A DNA stretch of 64,000 nucleotides from CATQHL01 sp965242895 (GTDB lineage Bacteria; Actinomycetota; Acidimicrobiia; Acidimicrobiales; CATQHL01): NCBI GenBank assembly GCA_965242895.1, contig OZ251507.1:2666001-2730000 (forward strand). Direction: 5' to 3'. The translations under genes were made by a program, and so were the position numbers. Under the pieces are notes generated by a model. That model did not search any database and was not told the origin of the DNA. It saw only the letters and a list, made by a program, of their open reading frames with translations. Positions 51,084 through 58,159 of this stretch are shown in pieces (within the stretch, counting starts at the first letter, position 1; every line of letters starts with the position of its first letter).

Positions 51084-51332
51084 ATGTACAAGAATTTTTT
51101 GAGAGTGAACTGCAGGGTTGCAGGAACTCGGAACGAAGCCGAATCTGGCAAGGAAACCCTGGGGGGGGGGGGGGGGGGGGGGGGAGCCTTCAATGAGCAG
51201 AGGAGTTCCCTGCGTGAGAACACTGAGAACGCGCGTCAGAAATCGTGGTCTAGCTGCTCTTTGCGTGCTTCTAGCGGTTTTGCTGACGGCGCTTGGTCTG
51301 AGCGTTTCGCCGACTTCGGCGCAGTCCCCTGA
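51084..51332 (+). CDS. leader ORF of LRR gene 7, crossing a poly-G tract
   Basis: ATG 51084 with AAAGGG (51071-51076) at 7 bases. The frame begins MYKNFLRVNCRVAGTRNEA, crosses G24 as eight Gly-type codons, and at the present tract length runs out of frame across the LRR gene start to TGA 51332. G23 would fuse it to the LRR frame; G25 would end it at the ATGA overlap, the state seen before gene 6. Only the first 27 codons look selected; the rest is antiphase to gene 7. Confidence 0.45.
   Translation: MYKNFLRVNCRVAGTRNEAESGKETLGGGGGGGGAFNEQRSSLRENTENARQKSWSSCSLRASSGFADGAWSERFADFGAVP
51161..51184 (+). repeat. poly-G(24) tract before LRR gene 7
   Basis: Twenty-four consecutive G, ending 8 bases before ATG 51193, the same distance as the G16 tract before gene 6. 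It could form a G-quadruplex on the coding strand at the ribosome site. The exact length may vary between cells or be a sequencing estimate. Confidence 0.85.
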
Positions 51333-52842
51333 GGGACCTTCTGCGCGGATCTGGGCTCGGAAATTGGCTTCCGGTAACGTGGAGTTTGGCTTGTCTATTC
51401 GCGCTGCTGGCGCTGCGTCAGGTACCAATGCCCAGGTAAACAATCGTTACTTACTGTACGAAGGCGTCCAAGTGGGACTTTGGTACAACTCGGAGGCTGT
51501 TGTTCTTGTCAGCGGCTCTGATCGCTCTCTTGCCGCGGTACAGGCAAGGAGGTTGACGTCGGGTAATGTGGAGTTTCGCCTCAGAGTTTACGGGTCTGAA
51601 GATTTCACTTGGAGACCGCGTGCGCGGTATTTCATCTACTCGGCTGCTTCTGACAGAGACCGTGTTGTTTACTCCTCGTCCTTCTATTTCAGACCGCACA
51701 CAAGACAATGCACAAATGGTGCTGTTCCAAGTATTGCCCAGAATGTGGGGCTGTTCCGCGACTGCGAGACGCTCCTAGCCTCGAAAGACGCACTCGAGGG
51801 GACCACCAGCGCCCTAAGCACTTGGACAGGCTCTAATCCAATGTCTAGTTGGGGATATATCCAGATTTCGAGCAGTAGCCGTGTGACCAGGGTAACTCCG
51901 CGCGCTTTATCACTAAATGGGACAATTCCGAAGCAACTAGGAAATTTAGATAAATTAGAGTATCTATGGCTTAATGGAAATAACCTAACCGGTTCGATTC
52001 CGCCGGAGTTGGGCAACCTAAACAGCTTAAAAACTTTGCAATTTCAAGGAAATGATTTGACCGGTTCGATTCCGTCAGAATTGGGCAATCTACACAAAAG
52101 GAACATGCAGTACATAGACCTTTCTCAGAACGGTTTGAGTGGTTGGATTCCCTCGCAGTTAGGGAGCCTAAGCAACTTGTGGTACTTAGACCTTTCTCAG
52201 AACGGTTTGAGTGGTTGGATTCCCTCGCAGTTAGGGAACTTAAGCAATATGTGGACATTGAACCTCGCGCACAACAACCTATCCGGACCGATTCCCTCAC
52301 AATTGGGGAACCTAAGCGACTTGTATAGCTTGAATCTTACTAGTAATAATCTGACCGGAGAGATCCCATCGGAGTTGGGGGACTTAAGCTATTTGGAGAC
52401 TTTGTGGTTACCAGAGAACGGTTTAAGTGGTTCGATTCCGCCGGAGTTAGGAAACCTAAGCAGTTTGGATTCGTTGATTCTTACAAATAACCGTTTAAGT
52501 GGTTCGATTCCGTCGAAGTTGGGCGATCTAAGCTACTTGAGTACATTAAAATTGGGGCAAAACTCCCTAAGTGGCTCGATTCCTGCCTCGCTCGGTTCAT
52601 TGACTTACCTCTATGAGTTGCATTTAGGAAGAAACTCATTGAGTGGAAACATTCCAACTGAGTTAGAGAAACTTGCTCCGAGCAAAGGAGGGAGTATAAG
52701 TTTTCTAGGTTTCTACGATATTTTCCGCAATACCGATGAGCCTAGGGCCAATGACAATCCCAGCTTGACAGGATGTATTCCGTCTGCCCTGAACAGGAAT
52801 TCGATAGAGGTCAAGCGCGGCGAACTGGAGTTCTGCTCCTAA
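51193..52842 (+). CDS. secreted plant-type LRR protein 7
   Basis: 549 residues from ATG 51193; the frame is open upstream to TTG 51118 through the G tract. Signal core about 20-38, twin-motif domain nearly identical to protein 6, CTNGAVPSIAQNVGLFRDC, N-cap, eleven LRRs, C-cap GCIPSALN..ELEFCS. One LRR is 26 residues long (LHKRNMQYIDLSQNGL). The 3' end and 37-bp downstream stretch equal those of gene 6, showing a tandem duplication of a two-gene unit. Confidence 0.87.
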   Translation: MSRGVPCVRTLRTRVRNRGLAALCVLLAVLLTALGLSVSPTSAQSPEGPSARIWARKLASGNVEFGLSIRAAGAASGTNAQVNNRYLLYEGVQVGLWYNSEAVVLVSGSDRSLAAVQARRLTSGNVEFRLRVYGSEDFTWRPRARYFIYSAASDRDRVVYSSSFYFRPHTRQCTNGAVPSIAQNVGLFRDCETLLASKDALEGTTSALSTWTGSNPMSSWGYIQISSSSRVTRVTPRALSLNGTIPKQLGNLDKLEYLWLNGNNLTGSIPPELGNLNSLKTLQFQGNDLTGSIPSELGNLHKRNMQYIDLSQNGLSGWIPSQLGSLSNLWYLDLSQNGLSGWIPSQLGNLSNMWTLNLAHNNLSGPIPSQLGNLSDLYSLNLTSNNLTGEIPSELGDLSYLETLWLPENGLSGSIPPELGNLSSLDSLILTNNRLSGSIPSKLGDLSYLSTLKLGQNSLSGSIPASLGSLTYLYELHLGRNSLSGNIPTELEKLAPSKGGSISFLGFYDIFRNTDEPRANDNPSLTGCIPSALNRNSIEVKRGELEFCS

Positions 52843-52860
52843 GGCGGGCGGCTTGCGTTT

Positions 52861-54624
52861 GTGCTAATTAGCCGTCGCCGCGTTGCGCTTTGCGTGGTTA
52901 CAGCGGTTGCGCTGGCGGGCGCTGGTGTGGCCGCTTCGCCGGTTTCGGCGCAGTCTACTGAGGGGCCTTCGGCGCGGGTCTGGGCTAGGAAGCTGGCCTC
53001 AGGGAACGTAGAGGTTGGTGTGGCTGTTTATGCCGCCGGTTCTGATAGTGCTGCTTTTGCTAGAGTCAATAATCGTCTCTTTCTTTACGAGAGAGCGGCC
53101 TCCAACGTCGGAACGTGGTACATTTCGGAGCCTGTTGTGCTGAGCAGCGGCGATGATCGCACTCTTGTCGCTATACGGGCTAGGAGGTTGGCGTCGGGTA
53201 ATCTGGAGTTCGGGCTCAAGGTCTACGGGTCTGAGAATCAAAATTGGATGCCGACTGCACGGTATTTTGTTCACTCGTCCGCTCGCGTAGGCAGGGGTGT
53301 TGACTCTTCGCCTTTCGACTTGAGGCAGCACGATAGAGAATGCTTAGATGGCGCTGTGCCCAATCCTGCCGCGAACGTAGGCTTATTCAAAGACTGCGAG
53401 ACGCTTCTAGCCGCTAAAGACACACTCCAAAGAGGCACGAGCACCCTCAGCAGTTGGTCAGGAACTAATCCTATGAGTAACTGGCACGGGGTTGATATGT
53501 GGAGCGACCGCGTGACCGCTCTGAGGTTAAGGCGCAATTATTTGCGTGGTTCGATCCCGCCAGAGTTGGGGAACCTAAGCCACTTAGAGGTGTTGATTCT
53601 TGAAAGCAACCGCTTGAGTGGTTCGATCCCGCCAGAATTGGGGAATCTAAACAACTTACACACGTTGGATCTCAGGTACAACGATCTGGGTGGTTCGATC
53701 CCGCCCGAATTGGGAAAACTAAGCAACTTGAGGCGGTTGAGTCTACATCACAATAGTCTGAGTGGTTCGATCCCGCCAGAGTTGGGGAGCCTGAACAACT
53801 TGGAGGAATTGTATCTAGAGCGTAATAGCCTGAGTGGTTCAATCCCACCACAATTTGGAAGCCTGAACAACTTGAGGTGGTTGCATCTCAGTAGAAATGA
53901 TCTGAGTGGTTCAATCCCACCACAATTGGGAAGCCTGAACAACTTGAGAAGGTTGGATCTCGCGGAAAATGATCTGAGTGGTTCAATCCCACCACAATTG
54001 GGAAGCCTGAACAACTTGAGGTGGTTTTATCTTACTGAAAACGATCTGGCTGGTTCGATCCCTCTACAATTGGGAAGCCTGAACAACTTGGAATGGCTAG
54101 ATCTCAGTAAAAACGATCTGAGTGGTTCGATCCCACCACAATTTGGAAGCCTTAACAGCTTGAGAAGGTTGGATCTCAGTAGAAATGATCTGAGTGGTTC
54201 GATTCCACCACAATTGGGTAATCTAAACAACTTGAAATGGTTGCTTCTCAGTAGAAATGATCTGAGTGGTTCAATCCCACCACAATTGGGTAATCTAAAC
54301 AACTTGACGTTCTTAGATTTGGGTGATAATAATCTAACAAACTCGATTCCTTCCTCGTTCGGATCATTGACTTCCCTCTATGAGTTGATTTTAAAACGAA
54401 ACTCATTGAGTGGAAACATTCCAGCCGAGTTAAGGAATCTGGCCCCAAACAATGGGGGGAACTTAGTATATCTATACTTCTACGCAATTAATAATGAAAC
54501 AGATGCGCCTAGTGTCGATGACAATCCCGACTTGACAAGCTGTGTTCCGATTGACTTTGACAACGTATGGGTCTTTCGCGGTAATCTGGAGTTCTGTCCT
54601 TATACACAACCGTTCGCCGATTAA
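52861..54624 (+). CDS. secreted plant-type LRR protein 8
   Basis: 587 residues from GTG 52861, 18 bases after gene 7. Compact signal peptide (core 8-24, cleavage near SPVSA, 30), twin-motif domain, CLDGAVPNPAANVGLFKDC, N-cap STLSSWSGTNPMSNWHGV, thirteen LRRs with no interruption. LRRs 4-11 are nearly uniform (SGSIPPQLGSLNNLRxLxLS), which implies recent unit expansion. The C-terminus CVPIDFDN..LEFCPYTQPFAD differs from the FCS ends of the others; a lost FCS-type end lies just downstream. Confidence 0.87.
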   Translation: MLISRRRVALCVVTAVALAGAGVAASPVSAQSTEGPSARVWARKLASGNVEVGVAVYAAGSDSAAFARVNNRLFLYERAASNVGTWYISEPVVLSSGDDRTLVAIRARRLASGNLEFGLKVYGSENQNWMPTARYFVHSSARVGRGVDSSPFDLRQHDRECLDGAVPNPAANVGLFKDCETLLAAKDTLQRGTSTLSSWSGTNPMSNWHGVDMWSDRVTALRLRRNYLRGSIPPELGNLSHLEVLILESNRLSGSIPPELGNLNNLHTLDLRYNDLGGSIPPELGKLSNLRRLSLHHNSLSGSIPPELGSLNNLEELYLERNSLSGSIPPQFGSLNNLRWLHLSRNDLSGSIPPQLGSLNNLRRLDLAENDLSGSIPPQLGSLNNLRWFYLTENDLAGSIPLQLGSLNNLEWLDLSKNDLSGSIPPQFGSLNSLRRLDLSRNDLSGSIPPQLGNLNNLKWLLLSRNDLSGSIPPQLGNLNNLTFLDLGDNNLTNSIPSSFGSLTSLYELILKRNSLSGNIPAELRNLAPNNGGNLVYLYFYAINNETDAPSVDDNPDLTSCVPIDFDNVWVFRGNLEFCPYTQPFAD

Positions 54625-54652
54625 AACCGTTTAGAGTTTAATATCGGCTTAC

Positions 54653-54679
54653 CGCGGTAATCTGAACTTTTGCTCTTGA
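54653..54679 (+). pseudogene. LRR gene 3'-end remnant after gene 8
   Basis: CGC GGT AAT CTG AAC TTT TGC TCT TGA reads RGNLNFCS-stop, the standard LRR-family C-terminus. It sits 29 bases after the stop of gene 8, whose own end (RGNLEFCP...) runs on into eight unrelated residues. The functional ending has been displaced. Confidence 0.65.
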
Positions 54680-54813
54680 GTTGGCTGGTATTACTAGCTG
54701 ATGTTTCTAGGGGTGCTTGGGCAGTTTCAACTACCGTTGTCGCAGCGAATCGAGTTGGACTCTTTGGACTTCTCCCGTCCTGAACCTTCATACAGCCACT
54801 AGTGAACGTTTAA

Positions 54814-55019
54814 GGGGGACTCTTGGTGGCGGCGGCGAACCTCCTGCGCCAACTCTGACCCGTCCGACGAGGAGTTGACCCGGAGCGGAACGTCCTGGGG
54901 AACTCTTGGGGGCGGCGGCGGCGAACCCCCTGCGCCAACTCCAGCCTGTCCGTAGAGGAGTTGACCCGCAGCGGAACGCCTGGGGGACTCTTGGAGGCGG
55001 CAGCTGCGAACCCGTCCCC
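54814..55019. repeat. 83-85 bp tandem repeat with internal stem
   Basis: Two and a half copies: 54814-54896, 54897-54981 and 54982-55019. Each begins GGGG(A/G)ACTCTTGG-N-GGCGGC and the full ones contain CAACTC(C)...(G)GAGTTG (54850-54855/54872-54877 and 54936-54942/54957-54963), a potential hairpin. It lies in the 535-bp non-coding stretch between the LRR island and the HNH gene; I see no gene in that stretch. Confidence 0.88.
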
Positions 55020-55160
55020 TCCCTTAGCCCCGCGAACTTGGACTACTTCATAGATGAGTTGCTCGCCGTTCCTTGTTTCGTTCACCGCACGGTGGCCAGG
55101 ATTGTTCCTAGGTTCCCCCATTTGTCGCGGTAACTGGCAATGCTCGGATAGCTTGATGCA

Positions 55161-55670
55161 GTGCCTCTTTCACTGGTGCTTAACGCCACCGAAGAACCAC
55201 TCAGCGTCGTCTCGGCTCGGCGAGCGGCAATTCTCGTGTTCAGCGAGCGTGCCGACACTGTGTATCCCTCCGGCAAGGTGCTGCGTTCGGAGCGCCTCGA
55301 CTTGGAGGTGCCTTCTGTCTTGAGGCTCAGGAAATACGTGCAGATTCCTTATTTTCGGAGGAGTTCTATCTCTCGACGGGGTGTGCTGGCGCGAGATGGA
55401 CACAACTGCCAGTACTGCGGGCGTCATGCCGACAGCGTCGATCACATCCGCCCGCGCAGCCGCGGCGGGAGGCACACCTGGGACAACGTCGTTGCGGCCT
55501 GCAGACGCTGCAATGCCCGCAAAAAGGATCGGCTTCCCAGTGAGGCTGGAATGAGGCTCTCGCGACCTCCTCAGCCTCCTTCGCGCTCCGTTCTGATAAT
55601 GCTGAAAGCGGGCGAAGTCCCTGATCACTGGAACGCCTACCTGGAGGTAGTACAGCCTCTTTCCGCGTGA
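55161..55670 (+). CDS. HNH endonuclease family protein
   Basis: 169 residues. HNH core: CQYCG (83-87), VDHIRPRSRGG (93-103), TWDNVVAACRRCNARK (106-121), i.e. two Cys pairs around the H-N-H residues. The N-terminus SLVLNATEEPLSVVSARRAAILV is typical of stand-alone chromosomal HNH proteins that many actinobacteria encode near mraZ. Probably not a selfish element. The start GTG 55161 is uncertain. The stop overlaps the next start (GTGA). Confidence 0.85.
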   Translation: MPLSLVLNATEEPLSVVSARRAAILVFSERADTVYPSGKVLRSERLDLEVPSVLRLRKYVQIPYFRRSSISRRGVLARDGHNCQYCGRHADSVDHIRPRSRGGRHTWDNVVAACRRCNARKKDRLPSEAGMRLSRPPQPPSRSVLIMLKAGEVPDHWNAYLEVVQPLSA

Positions 55671-56407
55671 AGGCGACCTTCGGCGGAGGCGCAGCAGGGG
55701 GGACAGGAGTGGCGGGAGGCGCCGCAGGGGGGACGAGGGTGGCGGGAACTTGGAGGCTGCGACGCTTCTCGGGCTCGGTGGGGGAGCTGCATGCGCTCCC
55801 GCTGCCCGAGCGTGTGCAGCGAGAAGTCTGGGAGATGCGACCTAGCGGAGGCGCCGTCGTCCTAGGCAGCAGTCAACGTTCGGACTTGTTGAATCCCGCT
55901 GCGCTGGAAGGTGGCTTGGAGGTGGTGAAACGCCGATCGGGGGGAGGGGTGGTGATGCTCCGCCCGGGTCACCTGCTTTGGGTGGACGTGCTCCTGCCCA
56001 AAGGCGATTCGCTGCTGCTGCCCGACGTCGGGCGATCCTTTGAATGGCTGGGGCGAACTTGGCAGAAAGCTTTGGCGGCGTGCGGAATTGAGACCGACCT
56101 GCATTCGGGGAGGTCGAGACCTGGTGCTTGGGGAGAGTTGATCTGTTTCGCAGGTCTTAACCACGGCGAGCTGACCATAGGGGGCGCCAAGGTTCTCGGG
56201 CTGTCGCAGCGGCGCAGCCTGACAGCCGCCCGCTTCCAGTCGGCTCTCTTGTGCAAGTGGCAGCCGGAAGAAATCCTTGGGGTGCTGCAGCTAGACGACT
56301 CGGAGAGGGAAAAGCTTCGTGCCGAACTGCGCAGCGGCATCAAAGCAGCACCCGTGAAGGCGGAGCAGGCCCTGCGTGAATTTCTAAAGGCCCTTCCGAC
56401 TGGCTGA
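55667..56407 (+). CDS. lipoate-protein-ligase-like protein
   Basis: 246 residues of the BPL/LplA/LipB fold: VVKRRSGGGVVMLRPGHLLWVDV (the RRxxGGG ligand motif) and the lysine region IGGAKVLGLSQRRSL. Likely attaches or transfers lipoyl or a related acyl group. The first 30 residues are Gly/Ala/Thr repeats (GGAAGGTGVAGGAAGGTRVAG) from a duplicated 30-bp DNA unit. Coupled to the HNH gene by GTGA. Its position before mraZ is regular in related actinobacteria, as far as I recall. Confidence 0.8.
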   Translation: MKATFGGGAAGGTGVAGGAAGGTRVAGTWRLRRFSGSVGELHALPLPERVQREVWEMRPSGGAVVLGSSQRSDLLNPAALEGGLEVVKRRSGGGVVMLRPGHLLWVDVLLPKGDSLLLPDVGRSFEWLGRTWQKALAACGIETDLHSGRSRPGAWGELICFAGLNHGELTIGGAKVLGLSQRRSLTAARFQSALLCKWQPEEILGVLQLDDSEREKLRAELRSGIKAAPVKAEQALREFLKALPTG

Positions 56408-56506
56408 ACGGAGGGTTCCGCTAGCCAGTCCGCTCTAGCCGGCGGCCGGATCGCCGTCGACGTGGTGGAGCACGCAACAAATTCCTCCAAATTGGGTATT
56501 GCTTTG

Positions 56507-56541
56507 TGGGGAATAGTGGGATAAAGTAGTGCTTTGTGGGG
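56507..56541 (+). promoter_or_regulatory. MraZ operator (TGGGN boxes)
   Basis: TGGGG (56507), TGGGA (56517), TAGTG (56527, degenerate) and TGGGG (56537) recur at exactly 10-bp steps with 5-bp spacers, the known binding pattern of MraZ. The longer unit TGCTTTGTGGGGAA occurs at about 56500 and 56530. Located 50-84 bases before the mraZ start, consistent with autorepression of the mra cluster. Confidence 0.85.
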
Positions 56542-56590
56542 AAATTTCCCTACATTTGCCGGATCAGAGAAGAAAGGTAGAGCCGGGGAA

Positions 56591-57061
56591 GTGCAAAAGA
56601 ATTTCTCTGGAAATCACGAACGCACCTTGGATGCCAAGTGGCGCGTCTCCTTGCCGCCGGAGTTTCGGCGTAAAGGCGACGAAGATGACCATTGCGTACT
56701 CGGACGCGTCCCTGGCTCGCCCTGTCTGGGGCTGTGGCGGAAGGAGAGCTTCCAGGCCGCCTATCAGCGCCTGCAGAACAAAGTGAGAGAAAGCGGCGCC
56801 GACCAAAATCTCCTGCGCTGGTTCTCTGGCAACGGCTATGAAGTCAAGCCCGACGCCCAGGGGCGCATCCTCGTTCCAGAACCTCTCAGGAGCATTCTGG
56901 ACGTGGACGCGGAAGATCCTGAGGCGAGGGTTTTTGTAGCAGGGGTCGGTCAGCGGATCGAACTCTGGAACGCAGACCGCTGGGCAGAACATGTCGGCGG
57001 CGCAGAGAGCTATATGGACGCAAGCACCTTCGACGCCGAAGTTGGAAGCGAATGGCTATGA
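56591..57061 (+). CDS. mraZ: transcriptional regulator MraZ
   Basis: 156 residues from GTG 56591, where the family N-terminus begins (NFSGNHERTLDAKWRVSLP). Two AbrB-like repeats: ERTLDAKWRVSLPPEFR (about 9-25) and EVKPDAQGRILVPEPLR (about 79-95). MraZ forms a ring that binds TGGGN repeats and represses its own operon of division and cell-wall genes. An upstream in-frame ATG 56534 lies inside the operator and is unlikely. Confidence 0.92.
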   Translation: MQKNFSGNHERTLDAKWRVSLPPEFRRKGDEDDHCVLGRVPGSPCLGLWRKESFQAAYQRLQNKVRESGADQNLLRWFSGNGYEVKPDAQGRILVPEPLRSILDVDAEDPEARVFVAGVGQRIELWNADRWAEHVGGAESYMDASTFDAEVGSEWL

Positions 57062-57067
57062 CATTGA

Positions 57068-57191
57068 CCGCCCTTCAGCAATCTTCCGGTTGCCAGGGAA
57101 AAGCAACCCCTACCCCGCCCACTTGCCAAAATCCTCATGCAGGGAGCAATCCCTGCGAGGACCTGTCGGCCGGGGGATTGCTGAGGGGCGG
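57068..57191 (+). ncRNA. structured leader of rsmH, mraW-type RNA motif
   Basis: The 150-bp gap between mraZ and rsmH forms a closed structure. Outer stem CCGCCCTTCAGCAATC (57068-57083) pairs with GATTGCTGAGGGGCGG (57176-57191), 15 of 16 positions. Inside are GGTTGC/GCAACC (57088-57093/57103-57108) and GCAGGGA-GCAA-TCCCTGC (57139-57156) with a GNRA-type loop and an outer CCTC/GAGG extension. An actinobacterial mraW RNA motif of unknown function is known at this site; identity with it is inferred from place and shape. Confidence 0.7.
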
Positions 57192-57211
57192 TTTGCCAAG
57201 AATTCAAGCCA

Positions 57212-58159
57212 GTGAAGGCGCATGACCCTCTGCTCCTCGGGCACGAGGCAGTCATGGTCGCAGAAGTCTCGGACATCTTCGAAACCGTTCCTTCGGGGGT
57301 GTTCCTCGACGCCACGGTCGGAGCAGGGGGACACGCAGATTCCATCCTGAAACGCCGCAGCGACTTGAAATTGGTCGGGCTGGATCGGGATCCGCTAGCA
57401 ATTGAAATGGCGAGGGAGCGCCTGCCTAGCAGTGTGGAACTGCGACGCTGCCGTTTCGATTCTCTGGAAGACGTGCTGGACGAACTCGGGGTGGAGGACA
57501 TCGTTGGAGCACTCTTCGACCTTGGCGTCAGTTCCATGCAGATTGAAGACGCCAAACGCGGTTTTTCCTATCGACGCTGCGGCCCTATCGACATGCGGAT
57601 GGACCCGGAAGGTGACCTGAGCGCTGAGGAGATGGTCAACGCCTGGTCGGAGGAACGCCTAGCCGACGTCCTGAAGCGCTATGGCGATGAGCTTCATGCC
57701 AAGAGGATCGCCAAGGCGATAGTGGACGCACGGCCTCTCGGCGACACGACGGAATTGGCCGAGATCGTCGCCTCCGCCGTTCCCAGGAAAGCTGGCGGAC
57801 GTCGAGGCCACCCGGCGAAGCGCAGTTTTCAGGCGCTGCGCATTGCGGTCAATGCTGAACTAGAAGTTCTGGCTCCTGCTCTCAGGCAGGCCATCAAACT
57901 GTTGCGCCCCTCCGGCAGGGGAGTGCTGATCAGTTACCACTCCGGGGAAGACCGAATCGTGAAGCGGGAACTGCGTGCGGCGGCTCAGGGGGGCTGTGGA
58001 TGCCCCAGCGGACTCCCTTGCGTGTGCGGGGCAAAGCCTCAGGTGCTGGCGCATCGCCCTGCTCCGCTTCGGCCTAGCCGCGAGGAAACACTCAAGAACC
58101 CGCGTTCGACGAGCGCCCGTCTCCGATCTTTCGAGAAACTCCCTGTTGAGGTGGATTGA
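57212..58159 (+). CDS. rsmH: 16S rRNA (cytosine1402-N4)-methyltransferase
   Basis: RsmH/MraW, 315 residues. SAM-binding FLDATVGAGGHADSIL (31-46), LVGLDRDPLAIEMA, then GALFDLGVSSMQIEDAKRGFSYR and the C-terminal GVLISYHSGEDRIVKRE. Contains the family Cys-rich loop GCGCPSGLPCVCG. Starts at GTG 57212 just after the RNA structure. TGA overlaps the start of the FtsL-like gene. Confidence 0.94.
   Translation: MKAHDPLLLGHEAVMVAEVSDIFETVPSGVFLDATVGAGGHADSILKRRSDLKLVGLDRDPLAIEMARERLPSSVELRRCRFDSLEDVLDELGVEDIVGALFDLGVSSMQIEDAKRGFSYRRCGPIDMRMDPEGDLSAEEMVNAWSEERLADVLKRYGDELHAKRIAKAIVDARPLGDTTELAEIVASAVPRKAGGRRGHPAKRSFQALRIAVNAELEVLAPALRQAIKLLRPSGRGVLISYHSGEDRIVKRELRAAAQGGCGCPSGLPCVCGAKPQVLAHRPAPLRPSREETLKNPRSTSARLRSFEKLPVEVD

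Noticed and set aside
38030..54679. LRR island as a transposon or integrative element
   Set aside because: No transposase, integrase, terminal inverted repeats or tRNA attachment site could be seen at its edges; expansion by duplication explains the structure.
55161..55670. HNH gene as a homing endonuclease or toxin of a mobile element
   Set aside because: Stand-alone chromosomal HNH proteins of this type are common near mraZ; it is coupled to a lipoate-ligase-like gene and has no intron, intein or immunity partner.
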